Assembly (NCBI GenBank): GCA_910584485.1 | Contig: CAJUAV010000001.1 | Coordinates: 248,001-312,000 of the forward strand | Direction of reading: 5' to 3' | DNA: 64,000 nucleotides | DNA from: an uncultured Alistipes sp. | Lineage (GTDB): Bacteria; Bacteroidota; Bacteroidia; Bacteroidales; Rikenellaceae | In this document: positions 7,382-15,650 of the stretch, one piece after another | Position numbering within the stretch: the first letter of the stretch is position 1 | How the letters are laid out: every line of letters starts with the position of its first letter | Translations under genes and position numbers: made by a program | The notes under the pieces: generated by a model | What the model was told of the DNA's origin: nothing | The model's input: only the letters and a program-made list of their open reading frames with translations | Database searches by the model: none

Positions 7382-8944
7382 TTATGCGTTTTTTTCCGTT
7401 TTGCGTTTGGCGAGGTAGCCGTAGATCGTCAGGTCCTCGTCCACCGCACGACGCGGGAAGAGGTACGAGGCGGCCCAGCCGACCGCGAAGACGATCAGGT
7501 GGCTGTATACGCCCAGCATCATCTTGTTATGGGTGAAATTCCACGCCCCCAGATCGAGCAGGATCCGCTTCTCGCCCCCGATCATGAATTTCGACGAGGT
7601 GAGCACGGCATAGGCCGTGAAGAGGATGCAGGCGACGAGGCCGACCCACAGCCCCTCCTTGTTGGCGCGGCGCGAGAGCAGGCCGAGCAGGAAGAGCCCG
7701 ACGATGCCCGACGAGAAGATCGCGTAGAGGCCGAACAGCACGCCGAGGATCCCCTCGCCGTCCCAGTAGGCGTAGATCGCGGCGATGACGATGGCCGCCA
7801 GGCCCGCCAGGGCGACGATCCAGCGGCCGAGCACCAGCCGCTGACGGTCCGTGCTCTCGGGATGACGGCGCACGTAGAAATCCTGCACGCCGATGGCGGC
7901 GAAGCAGTTCAGGTCCGAGTCGAGCGACGAGATGGCACCCGCCACCAGCGCCGAGACGATCAATCCCTTCACGCCGATCGGCAGCTGCGTGGCGATGAAG
8001 TAGGGGAAGACGTCGTCGGCCTTCATGCCTTCGGGCAGCCCGCCCTCGATCTTGTAGTAGGCGAACAGGCAGGTGCCGATGAACATGAAGAGGGTCCAGA
8101 TGGGGACGCTGGCCAACACGCCGATGTAGGCGGCCTTCTCGGCCGAACGGTCGTCGCGGGCCGTGAGGTAGCGCTGCACGATCGTCTGGTCGGTGCCGTA
8201 TTTCTGGATGGCGTAGAAGATGCCGTTGACGACCATCACCCAGAAGGTGAGCTGCACGAAATCGAAGGCGTAGGGGCCGACGTCGATCTTGTGGTATTCG
8301 CGCGCCACCTCCCACACGGCCGCGGGGCCGCCTTCGGGGGCGAAGAGCAGGATCGCGGCGCAGACCAGACCGCCCGCGATGAGGATGAAGCCCTGGATGA
8401 CGTCCATCCACACGACCGCCTCGATGCCGCCCAGCAGCGTCAGGATCGTCACGGCGATGCCGATGCCGATGATGATGGCGTAGATGTTCCACCCCATGAA
8501 CTGGGCGATGGCGAGGCTGACGAGGAAGAAGACGGTGCCCATCTTCGAAAAGTGGGTCAGCAGGAAGGCGAGCGAGCCGTAGAGGCGGGCTCCCCAGCCG
8601 AAGCGGCGCTCGAAATACTCGTAGGTGCTCAAGCGGATGACGCGTCGGAAGAGGGGCACGATGAACCAGATCATGCCCAGCAGCACGAGCGGCACCATGA
8701 GCCCCTGCACGAGCAGGATCCAGTTGCCGCCGTAGGCGGCGCCCGGGTAAGCGAGGAAGGTGACGCTGCTGATGAGCGTGGCGAAGATCGACATGCCGAT
8801 CGCCCACGAGGGGAGCGAGCCGCCCGCCGCGAAATAGCTGTCGGTCGAGTTCTGTTTGTGGGCGAAGCGCAGGCCGAAGAGCATCACGAAAGCGACGCTC
8901 GCGATCACCAGTGCGATATCGACCCAGTGGAGGGTAGGTGTCAT
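7382..8944 (-). CDS. Sodium:solute symporter (SSS family), sugar-acid type
   Basis: 520 residues with about 13 membrane helices. SSS hallmarks are the N-terminal DSYFAAGGSLPSWAIGMSIF, GGIEAVVWMDVIQ, GTDQTIVQRYLTARD, and SALVAGAISSLDSDLN, which carries the second sodium-site serines. The NanT-like/SSS branch imports sialic acid, sugars and sugar acids across the inner membrane with sodium. Spacing is 32 nt from the aldolase gene and 7 nt to the alcohol dehydrogenase. Substrate is not readable from sequence; the operon suggests the acidic sugar that the aldolase cleaves. Confidence 0.93.
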   Translation of the reverse strand: MTPTLHWVDIALVIASVAFVMLFGLRFAHKQNSTDSYFAAGGSLPSWAIGMSIFATLISSVTFLAYPGAAYGGNWILLVQGLMVPLVLLGMIWFIVPLFRRVIRLSTYEYFERRFGWGARLYGSLAFLLTHFSKMGTVFFLVSLAIAQFMGWNIYAIIIGIGIAVTILTLLGGIEAVVWMDVIQGFILIAGGLVCAAILLFAPEGGPAAVWEVAREYHKIDVGPYAFDFVQLTFWVMVVNGIFYAIQKYGTDQTIVQRYLTARDDRSAEKAAYIGVLASVPIWTLFMFIGTCLFAYYKIEGGLPEGMKADDVFPYFIATQLPIGVKGLIVSALVAGAISSLDSDLNCFAAIGVQDFYVRRHPESTDRQRLVLGRWIVALAGLAAIVIAAIYAYWDGEGILGVLFGLYAIFSSGIVGLFLLGLLSRRANKEGLWVGLVACILFTAYAVLTSSKFMIGGEKRILLDLGAWNFTHNKMMLGVYSHLIVFAVGWAASYLFPRRAVDEDLTIYGYLAKRKTEKNA

Positions 8945-8976
8945 GAGGCGGTAGGTTCTTCAGGCAGGTTTGCGGT

Positions 8977-9879
8977 TCAAAGGTCGAAGGCGGCGATCTG
9001 TTCGTCGATCGTGCGATAGGCGGCCTCGTCGAGCATCGTAAGCGGCGGCAGCATCTCGCGGCCGCAGAGGTCGCGGCGCTCCATGATGCGTTTCAGGGCG
9101 GCCAGCTGCTGCCCGAGGGGGCGTCCCTGCTGGTAGACGACGGCCATCGAGTCGGTGAGCTGCTGGAGGCGGTTCGCCTCGGCCGTGTCGCCCTTCACGG
9201 CCGCCTCGTAGAGGTCGCGGAAAAGCTGCGGCACGAAGTTGCCCGTGCTCGGGACGATGCCGTCGGCACCCAGCTCCAGGGCATGGGCCGACTGCGCCGC
9301 CCAGCCGCAGAAGTAGGCGAAATCGGCGCGGCCGCGGGCGATTTCGATGCACTGCGCCATGCGCTCGGCATCGCGCTCCGAATCCTTCAGACCGACGATG
9401 TTCGGATGGTCGGCCAGCCGGCGCACGGCCTCGACGGGGATCGACAGATGGGTCGTCGCCGGGATGTTGTAGAGCATCACGGGGATCGAGGCGTTGTCGG
9501 CCAGCATCGTGTAGTAGTCGATCATCTGCTGCTCGGTCAGGGCATAGTAGCCCGGCAGAACGGCCACGGCGGCGTCGGCACCCGCCCGTGCGAAGCCCTC
9601 GATCTGCGAGAGCTGCTCTTTCGGGCAGAGGCCCGTCACCCCCGCGTAGACGCGGATGCGCCCCTCGGCGGCCTCGACGGCCGTGCGGATCATGTCGATC
9701 CCTTCGCCCGTCGGCACGGAGTTGCCTTCGCCCGTCGTGCCCATCACGAGGGCGTCGACCTTCGCTTCGGCGAACGAGCGGATGATCTTCGCGACGGCGG
9801 TCATATCGACCGCGCCGTCGCGCACGGGCGTCACCATCGGAACGACGACCCCGGCATATTTTTTCGTCTGTTTCATCAT
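8977..9879 (-). CDS. DapA/NanA (DHDPS/NAL) family aldolase
   Basis: 300 residues. The fold-defining elements of the class I pyruvate aldolase superfamily are clear: GTTGEGNSVPT near the N-terminus, YAGVTG, Tyr137 in LYNIPATTH, and the Schiff-base Lys165 in IVGLKDSERD. The family cleaves or forms 2-keto-3-deoxy acids at pyruvate. The GLKDS context differs from typical DapA (which has GxKEATG/D) and resembles the catabolic 2-keto-3-deoxy-acid aldolases and NAL-like members. It follows a secreted glycosidase-like gene and precedes the symporter. No NanE, NanK or GlcNAc-6-P genes accompany it, so sialate catabolism is unlikely. Confidence 0.93.
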   Translation of the reverse strand: MMKQTKKYAGVVVPMVTPVRDGAVDMTAVAKIIRSFAEAKVDALVMGTTGEGNSVPTGEGIDMIRTAVEAAEGRIRVYAGVTGLCPKEQLSQIEGFARAGADAAVAVLPGYYALTEQQMIDYYTMLADNASIPVMLYNIPATTHLSIPVEAVRRLADHPNIVGLKDSERDAERMAQCIEIARGRADFAYFCGWAAQSAHALELGADGIVPSTGNFVPQLFRDLYEAAVKGDTAEANRLQQLTDSMAVVYQQGRPLGQQLAALKRIMERRDLCGREMLPPLTMLDEAAYRTIDEQIAAFDL

Positions 9880-10018
9880 ATCGTTGTTGTTTGAGTTGAT
9901 CGTTGTTTATCGTTTCGGCGCGCGCGGCGAACCTGCGGAGCAACCGGCCTCGGCGCGGTCATGCCGTACGGCACCGGACACGGCCTCTCGGGGCGGAGCC
10001 TGCGGAGAGACGCTTCAT

Positions 10019-10196
10019 GCGGGCCTCCGCACGCGGAGGCTTCGGCCCGCCGATCCCTGCGGGATCGACAGGTCACACGTGCTGCCCACGAATACCTTTC
10101 AGCCCGCAGCCGAGCGGAGGAGCCAGCACGAGCGGGACGCGAGTTGCAGCCCTCCGCCAGGGGGCGGCTGCGGGCTGCCGATCCCTCACGGGATCG
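10019..10196. repeat. Two REP-like double hairpins between the propeller and aldolase genes
   Basis: First copy: hairpin 10019-10050 (GCGGGCCTCCGC ... GGCCCGC) followed at once by CGATCCCTGCGGGATCG (10051-10067). Second copy: a hairpin with arms in 10146-10178, then CGATCCCTCACGGGATCG (10179-10196). The segment 10143-10178 reappears almost exactly, in reverse complement, at 47823-47861. No gene is supported in 9880-10235. Confidence 0.85.
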
Positions 10197-10235
10197 AATA
10201 CGCCCTTCGACAACCCGCCACCTTTTCGTGTGGGC

Positions 10236-11882
10236 CTACAACCCCTTCGCCACCTCGTCGAGCGCCTTGCGGTCGAGCCGCACCCGCACCATGCCCATCG
10301 GGTGGAAGCGCTTGTCGTTGTGGATCGCGGCGTAGACGATCGTGTAGACGTCGTCGCCCTCGGGGATCAGTCCCAGCGGCGTGCGCATCGTGTGCCACCA
10401 CTTGGCGACCTTCGTGTCGATCGGCAGGTAATGCGCCTCGCTCCAGTGCACGCCGTCCTTCGAGAGGGTGTAGGCGATCATGTTGGGCAGGCGCAGCCAC
10501 TCGGGACCGCCGTCAAAGACGGCGATGTAGAGGCCGTTCGGCAGCTGCGAGACGATCGGGTTCTCGACGAAGCGGGGGTGGATCGAGGTGATCGGGTTGA
10601 TCTGCTTCATGCGCGTCCAGGGCCCCTCCAGCTCATCCGCCTCGGCCAGCCCCACGTACCAGTGAGTCGGCTTGCCGCCGAACGGATAGTCGGCCTTCGT
10701 TTTATAAGGGTAGGCACCGCTGATGAAGCCGTACCACTTGTCGCCGACGCGGTAGGGGAAGAACGAGGCGACTCCCTGGCGCCCCTCCCAGAGCTGCGAG
10801 TCGAGCCCGGGTTCGATCACGATGCCGCAGTCGCGGTAGGGACCGCCGATCCCCTCGATTCCCTCGACCTCCGATTCGCAGCGCCAGATGCGGCCGAACG
10901 AGTGGTTCGGCGCCACGACGCTGTCGCACGTGTAGGCGAGGTAGTGCCCCTGCCAGCGGTTCTTCTCCTTGTTGAAGATCGGCATGTAGGACCAGATGGC
11001 GGCGCGACGATCGTTCATCGGGTGGTCGTAGTGCGACACGGCATAGGTGCCGCTCGCCTGATAGAGGGTCGACTGCCGCTCCCAGCGGATCGCGTCCTTG
11101 CTCGTCCAGTGGCCGATGCGCGTCTTGATGCGGTCGTATTTGGCGGGGTGGCCCTTTTCGCCCGCGCGCTCGGTGGGGAACATGTGATAGGTATCGCCGA
11201 TCTTCACCATGCAGCCCCCCTCGAAGCCGCCGTAGATCCCCTCCGTGCCGGGCATGCCTTCGTCGACCACGGGGGCGTCGGGCCCGCCGAGAATCGTGAA
11301 GAGGGTCGGCTTTTCGGAGAATCCCTCGATCGGGAAAGCGGGGTAGTCGGCACCGCTCGGCAGCTCGGCATCGGCACCCGAGAAGCGCTGCGACGCCGCG
11401 ACGGCGCCCAGCAGCACGACGGGTTCGCCGCCCGCAGGCACCTCGATCGCATGCTCGCCCTTCGGATACTGCACGCCGTAGAGGTCGAGCTCGGGCAGCT
11501 CGGTCACCGTGACGGCCCGACGGAGCAGCGGTTCGCGCACGAGCACGCCGCGTCCCAGTCCGAGCGCCTCGACCGCCTCGCGCGAGGGAGCCGCCACCAG
11601 CAGACGCGCGGCCGAGCCGAAGCGCAGCCGCACCGTACCCGCCGCCAGACGGCCGTCGGGACCGAGCGGCAGGCGGACGCCTTCGAGGGCCGCCGCCTCG
11701 GGAACGATTTGCAGGATGCTGCGGTCCGAGCCGCTGAAGGGATTGCCGTAGACGACGGCGGGGAAGCTCCGCGCTTCCGCGGGGGTGCAGGAGGCCGCCT
11801 TCCACGGTTTGCCCGCGGCGGCATCGATCGGCAGCGTCAGGCAGAGCAGGCCCGCCAACTGCAGGAAAAGGGAAATTCGCAT
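10236..11882 (-). CDS. Secreted beta-propeller glycosidase-like protein (candidate GH143-like)
   Basis: 548 residues from the ATG at 11882. Residues 1-22 form a signal peptide (RISLFLQLAGLLCLTL, then DAAAG). Residues about 25-165 are an extra N-terminal domain; from about 190 on, blade-like repeats of the GH43/GH32/GH117 superfamily type appear (GGCMVKIGDTYHMFPTE, RIGHWTSKDAIRWERQ, WHTMRTPLGL), suggesting a five-bladed propeller acting in the periplasm or at the surface. As I recall, the RG-II Dha-hydrolase family GH143 has a five-bladed propeller, and the downstream genes fit release of such an acid. I cannot confirm family membership without a search. It is the first gene of the operon. Confidence 0.8.
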   Translation of the reverse strand: MRISLFLQLAGLLCLTLPIDAAAGKPWKAASCTPAEARSFPAVVYGNPFSGSDRSILQIVPEAAALEGVRLPLGPDGRLAAGTVRLRFGSAARLLVAAPSREAVEALGLGRGVLVREPLLRRAVTVTELPELDLYGVQYPKGEHAIEVPAGGEPVVLLGAVAASQRFSGADAELPSGADYPAFPIEGFSEKPTLFTILGGPDAPVVDEGMPGTEGIYGGFEGGCMVKIGDTYHMFPTERAGEKGHPAKYDRIKTRIGHWTSKDAIRWERQSTLYQASGTYAVSHYDHPMNDRRAAIWSYMPIFNKEKNRWQGHYLAYTCDSVVAPNHSFGRIWRCESEVEGIEGIGGPYRDCGIVIEPGLDSQLWEGRQGVASFFPYRVGDKWYGFISGAYPYKTKADYPFGGKPTHWYVGLAEADELEGPWTRMKQINPITSIHPRFVENPIVSQLPNGLYIAVFDGGPEWLRLPNMIAYTLSKDGVHWSEAHYLPIDTKVAKWWHTMRTPLGLIPEGDDVYTIVYAAIHNDKRFHPMGMVRVRLDRKALDEVAKGL

Positions 11883-11913
11883 AGGTCGGTTGTGTATGAT
11901 ATACGGTGTTGCG

Positions 11914-11957
11914 CTCCGTCCGCCGCATCGCGAATCGCGGACGGAGGAACAAATATA
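11914..11957 (-). promoter_or_regulatory. Promoter box plus perfect inverted repeat leading the catabolic operon
   Basis: Plus-strand CAAATATA at 11950-11957 reads TATATTTG on the minus strand, a match to the -7 box. Immediately downstream lies a perfect 10-bp inverted repeat CTCCGTCCGC / GCGGACGGAG (11914-11923, 11937-11946), so the mRNA would start at or in this hairpin. It could be an operator or a 5' stabilising stem. The rest of 11883-12262 holds the divergent promoter and leader. Confidence 0.65.
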
Positions 11958-12047
11958 GGCAAAAAGATCGGATTTTCGCAGCACGAGCCCCCTTTTTGCG
12001 CAATTTCGGCGCTTCGGCGCGATCGGGCGAAAAAAGCGTCGGAAAAG

Positions 12048-12078
12048 TTGGGAAATCCGCTTTCGATCCGTATCTTTG
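12048..12078 (+). promoter_or_regulatory. Promoter for the GH141-like gene
   Basis: TTG at 12048-12050, 20-nt spacer, TATCTTTG at 12071-12078: full consensus. It implies a long leader of about 180 nt before the ATG at 12263. Confidence 0.8.
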
Positions 12079-12262
12079 TACGGTTCGGCTCCGAAGGCGG
12101 CGCCGGTGCGGCGGCACGAACCGCCCGCCCGCCTCTTTCGACCGCTGCTCCGTTCGGGCGTCTTTTCCGCATTTCCATCCCCGTCATCCTGCGGACGACG
12201 CCCTGCGCAGGGCTTGACTGCCCGTGTGCCGCACGAACAACGAACTCAAAACCACCATACCG

Positions 12263-14194
12263 ATGAAAAAACAACTTTTCCTTCTGATGCTGCTTTGCGC
12301 AGGCGCGACGGCCTCCGCCCAGCAGATCATCGAGACGACGCCCGAGACCTTCCCCGAAGCGGTCAAGACGCTTCGCAAGGCCGTGCGCAACCAGAAAAAC
12401 GACGTCGTGGTACGGATGCACGGCGGCACCTACCGCTTCGACGCGCCGCTCGTGATCGACGAGACGCTCGGCGGCAAAAACGGCTTCTGTGTCCGCTTCG
12501 AGGCGGCCGAGGGCGAACGCCCCGTCATCAGCGGCGGCGTGCGCATCGAGGGCTGGGAGCGGGTCAGCAACAACCTGTGGAAAGCCCCCTTCGCGAGCGA
12601 CCGCAAACAGCGCACGCTGCTCGTCGACGGACGTCGCGCCCGCATGGCGGGTTCGAAGGCGCCGATCCCCGCTTTGGGCAGCTACGGCAGCATCGAGGTC
12701 AAGGGCGACGAGCCGTGGGCGTTCGGCGCGGGCCGCAGCGTCGAGGGAATCCGCTTCGCGGCGGGTGCCGAGACGATGCCGTACCGCAACCCCGAGGATG
12801 TGGAGCTGGTGCAGAACAACGTCTGGACCGAGAAGATCCTCTGCGCCTCGAACGTGCAGAAGTGGGGCGACGAAATCGCCGTCGAGCTGCAACAGCCCTA
12901 TTCGACGATTCTCAACTCGCTGGCCTGGGCCGGCAAGACCAAGTTCACGGGCGCCTTCCTGATCCGCAACGCCTACGAGCTGCTCGACGAGCCCGGCGAG
13001 TTCTATTTCGACCGCGCCGCCAAAACCATCTATTATATGGCGCGCGAGGGCGAAGACCCCGCAACGGCCGAAGTAATCGCTCCGATGACCGAGGGGCTGT
13101 TGCGCATCCACGGCTCCTCGTGCTCGTCGAACGTCGAGAACGTCGCCTTCGAGGGGATCACCTTCTCGCACGACGCCTGGAATCTGGTCGAGCTGGAGGG
13201 TTCGCACGGCTTCGGCGGCATCCAGTCGCTCGGTCTGGCGATGAAATACATTCCCAACGGCAACTGGCACCCGACCAAATATAACAGCTGCGACGTACCC
13301 GCGGGTACGATCGAGGTGAAGAACGCCCGCAACATCCGCTTCATCCGCAACCGCTTCGAGCACCTCGGATCGGCCGTGGCGGTCAACCTGGTGAATGACG
13401 TTCAGAACGCCGAGGTGACGGGCAACTATTTCAACGACCTGCTGGGCAACGCCGTGAGCGTCGGCCACCCGCAGCACTACGAGATCGGCGACGGCGACGC
13501 GGGCTGCGTCTACGCCCCGGGCATCGAGGGCGTCTGCCGCGACATCGCCGTGACGAACAACTACATCCGCAACGTGAGCCTCGATTTCCGTCAGGCCGAG
13601 GCGCTGGTCGGTTTCTTCGTGAAGAACGTCCGCTACGACCACAACGACATCTACGGCGTACCGTACGGCGCCATCGCCCTCGGCTGGTGGTGGGGCAATG
13701 CCGCCATTCCCGAGTCGAAGACCGCGGGCGGCAACTCGATCAGCTACAACCGCGCGGGCCACACGCACCAGATGCTCTCCGACGGCGGCATCATCTACAT
13801 GCTGGGACGCCAGCCGGGATCGGTGGCACGCCGCAACTACCTCTTCGACGGACCGCGCTGCATCTATCCCGACGACGGCTCGTCGGGCTGGCTCATCGAG
13901 GAGAATTTCGTCGTCAGCCTCTACCAGCTGTGGCTGCACATCGACTCGGACCGCAACTACGACATCCGCATGGTGAACAATTTCGTGAAAGACAACCGCC
14001 TGGTGAACAGCGGCAACGGCACGACGATCGAGGGGACGAAGGTCTACCGCAACATACCGTTCGGTCCCGAGGCGCTGGCCGTCAAGGAGGAGTCGGGCAT
14101 CGAACCGGCTTACCGCGACATCATCCCCGCGGCGGAACCCGATCCCATCGAGGTGATTCCGCTCAAGACGGCGAAGCGCAAGAACGTCTTCTAA
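12263..14194 (+). CDS. Secreted right-handed beta-helix glycosidase, GH141-like
   Basis: 643 residues; start at 12263 gives a clean signal peptide (MKKQLFLLMLLCAGATASAQ). The N-terminal RMHGGTYRFDAPLVIDE, PVISGGVRIEGWERV and LLVDGRRARMAGS resemble the GH141 opening, followed by parallel beta-helix coils with Asn ladders (NIRFIRNRFEHLGSAVAVN, NAEVTGNYFNDLLGNAVSVG, DIAVTNNYIRNVS). Known GH141 members are an alpha-L-fucosidase acting on rhamnogalacturonan II and a xylanase. The gene diverges from the sugar-acid operon, which supports a shared polysaccharide source. No SusC/SusD pair is in the window. The exact linkage is unknown. Confidence 0.85.
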   Translation: MKKQLFLLMLLCAGATASAQQIIETTPETFPEAVKTLRKAVRNQKNDVVVRMHGGTYRFDAPLVIDETLGGKNGFCVRFEAAEGERPVISGGVRIEGWERVSNNLWKAPFASDRKQRTLLVDGRRARMAGSKAPIPALGSYGSIEVKGDEPWAFGAGRSVEGIRFAAGAETMPYRNPEDVELVQNNVWTEKILCASNVQKWGDEIAVELQQPYSTILNSLAWAGKTKFTGAFLIRNAYELLDEPGEFYFDRAAKTIYYMAREGEDPATAEVIAPMTEGLLRIHGSSCSSNVENVAFEGITFSHDAWNLVELEGSHGFGGIQSLGLAMKYIPNGNWHPTKYNSCDVPAGTIEVKNARNIRFIRNRFEHLGSAVAVNLVNDVQNAEVTGNYFNDLLGNAVSVGHPQHYEIGDGDAGCVYAPGIEGVCRDIAVTNNYIRNVSLDFRQAEALVGFFVKNVRYDHNDIYGVPYGAIALGWWWGNAAIPESKTAGGNSISYNRAGHTHQMLSDGGIIYMLGRQPGSVARRNYLFDGPRCIYPDDGSSGWLIEENFVVSLYQLWLHIDSDRNYDIRMVNNFVKDNRLVNSGNGTTIEGTKVYRNIPFGPEALAVKEESGIEPAYRDIIPAAEPDPIEVIPLKTAKRKNVF

Positions 14195-14217
14195 ACGGCT
14201 CCGCACCTGCCGACAAA

Positions 14218-14254
14218 ACGGGCATCCTCCGAATGAGAGGATGCCCGTTTTTTT
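14218..14254 (+). terminator. Terminator after the GH141-like gene
   Basis: Perfect 12-bp stem ACGGGCATCCTC / GAGGATGCCCGT with a 7-nt loop and seven T residues, 23 nt after the stop. Confidence 0.93.
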
Positions 14255-14286
14255 CGGATGACATCGAGCCGTACACCGCATGGGAC

Positions 14287-14525
14287 GGAGCCTGCGGAGC
14301 GGCCTGCTGCGGGGTTCGCCGTCCGCCGCAGGAGGCAGCGCGATTTTATTCGGGACGGAGCTTGCGAAGCGCCCGTACTCGACAGAGTTGCGGGCCTTCG
14401 CGGGGCGAAGCTCCGGCCCGCCGGCAGAATCGAAACAACCTGTTCGCCGACGTCGGCAGGACGGCAACGAGCGGACGCGAGGTTTGCCGTCCGCCGCATG
14501 GGGCGGCGGCGAACGGCACGCGCTT
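14287..14525. repeat. REP-like repeat cluster (no gene between 14255 and 14554)
   Basis: Contains the core hairpin GCGGGCCTTCGC ... CTCCGGCCCGC at 14390-14421, preceded twice by the GGGACGGAGC(C/T)TGCG(G/A)AG leader, and a second module (GCCGTCCGCCGCATGGGGCG, about 14482-14523) that recurs at about 20408-20450 before rho. Confidence 0.8.
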
Positions 14526-14554
14526 GCAGCGCGATCCGCTATTCGGCCCGCCGC

Positions 14555-15145
14555 CTACCGCTTCACCCCGATCTCGCCGATCAGAGCGGTCACGCGGCGC
14601 CGCAACCCGGTAATAATCGGCACCCAGATCAGCGTCATCATCACCACCGCGCCTCCCGACAGACCGAAAGCCATGCCATGCAGAAACTCCGAAGCGGGCA
14701 GCAGACCCTGCAACAGCAGGAGCCCCGCCAGCAGCACCGTAAAGAGGCGCAGCAGCCGACAGACCATCCGCAGCGAGCAATCGTACGCCTTGTTGAGCAC
14801 CCGCAGCCGCGCATAGGTGTCGTCCGCCGCATCGAACGGCCCCTCGGCCGTCGGTTTTTGCAGGTAGATGAACTCCTTGAAATCGCAGACGATCCGCAGT
14901 CCGCAGTCGGTCAGAAAGTTGTAATACTCCTCCCGCACGCGGTCGTCGGCGGTCCGCTCCGCCAGATCGATCTTGTAGCGGAACTCCCCGGGCGTTCCCT
15001 TGCGGAAAACGAACCGCACGCCGTTCGTGCGCACGAAATTCCACCCTGCGGCGGCCATGTCGTTCAGCCATCGCTCCTCGCGCTCGTAGTCGGGGATCGT
15101 ATAGAAGCGCCAGACCGTGCGATACTCTTTTTGTTCTTGTGCCAT
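14555..15145 (-). CDS. DUF2812 domain-containing membrane protein
   Basis: 196 residues. The N-terminal 110 residues (VWRFYTIPDYEREERWLNDM, AAAGWNFVRTNGVRFVFRKG, PGEFRYKIDL) are the DUF2812 pattern, with a conserved predicted sheet-helix unit. Two hydrophobic segments follow (about 132-150 and 158-180). DUF2812 genes are very commonly paired with PadR regulators, as here: the PadR gene ends 15 nt upstream. The pair probably senses an envelope signal, but the mechanism is unknown. Confidence 0.9.
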   Translation of the reverse strand: MAQEQKEYRTVWRFYTIPDYEREERWLNDMAAAGWNFVRTNGVRFVFRKGTPGEFRYKIDLAERTADDRVREEYYNFLTDCGLRIVCDFKEFIYLQKPTAEGPFDAADDTYARLRVLNKAYDCSLRMVCRLLRLFTVLLAGLLLLQGLLPASEFLHGMAFGLSGGAVVMMTLIWVPIITGLRRRVTALIGEIGVKR

Positions 15146-15160
15146 ATCTCGTAACGTGTT

Positions 15161-15517
15161 TCAGATGCAGTAGCGGCAGGGGGCGAGCGGTTCGTCCGAG
15201 GCTCCCTGCCCCAGGATCCGCTCCCCGTTGCGCACCAGTTCGCGCAGGCGCGCCAGCTCGGCTTCGAGCACCGCACGCCCCTCCGCCGTCAGGCGGTAGC
15301 TCTTCTTACGGCTCTCGGCCGCGTGTCCGAAGGGCTCGATCCACCCCTTGTCGAGCAGCGTCGAGAGCGCTCCGTAGAGCGTTCCCGCCGAAATGACCAG
15401 CCGTCCGCCGCTCAAGGCGGCCGTGCGCTGCATGATGCCGTAGCCGTGCAGCGGCTCGACGAGCGCCAGCAGAATGTAGTAGACCGCTTCGGTCAGGGCA
15501 TTGTTCGCGTTGTTCAT
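15161..15517 (-). CDS. PadR family transcriptional regulator
   Basis: 118 residues. The winged-helix PadR pattern is clear: YYILLALVEPLHGYGIMQR, then SAGTLYGALSTLLDKGWIE and RKKSYRLTAEGRAVL at the wing. The C-terminal dimerisation helix is short (PadR-s1 type) and ends in an unusual CRYCI. It is the first gene of the PadR-DUF2812 pair and probably represses its own promoter at 15551-15581. Confidence 0.95.
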   Translation of the reverse strand: MNNANNALTEAVYYILLALVEPLHGYGIMQRTAALSGGRLVISAGTLYGALSTLLDKGWIEPFGHAAESRKKSYRLTAEGRAVLEAELARLRELVRNGERILGQGASDEPLAPCRYCI

Positions 15518-15550
15518 CTATTTCGTCGTTCGTTATATCGGTTAACGATA

Positions 15551-15581
15551 CAAAAGTAGCCGATCTATTCCGAAAAACCAA
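15551..15581 (-). promoter_or_regulatory. Promoter of the PadR-DUF2812 operon
   Basis: CAAAAGTA at 15551-15558 (TACTTTTG on the minus strand) and CAA (TTG) at 15579-15581, spacer 20 nt. The leader carries CGTTCGTTATATCGGTTAACG, AT-rich with partial symmetry, a possible PadR operator. Confidence 0.75.
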
Positions 15582-15590
15582 GCATCCGAC

Positions 15591-15626
15591 AAAAAAAAGA
15601 ATCGCCCGCGTACCTGCGGACGATCC
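15591..15626 (-). terminator. Terminator of the second iron alcohol dehydrogenase
   Basis: On the minus strand ATCGTCCGC / GCGGGCGAT (one G-T pair) is followed by eight T residues, 24 nt past the stop. Confidence 0.88.
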
Positions 15627-15650
15627 TTTCAACGGAAAGCGGCGGGGGAG

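Noticed and set aside
8977..11882. Sialic acid (nan) operon, suggested by a NAL-family aldolase, SSS symporter and a secreted propeller.
   Set aside because: No ManNAc epimerase or kinase, GlcNAc deacetylase or deaminase is present; a DUF1537 kinase and PdxA follow instead, which do not belong to sialate breakdown.
9903..12266. 787-residue forward ORF through the propeller gene region.
   Set aside because: It is the shadow of the leftward propeller gene and of intergenic hairpins; the antisense product lacks any domain.
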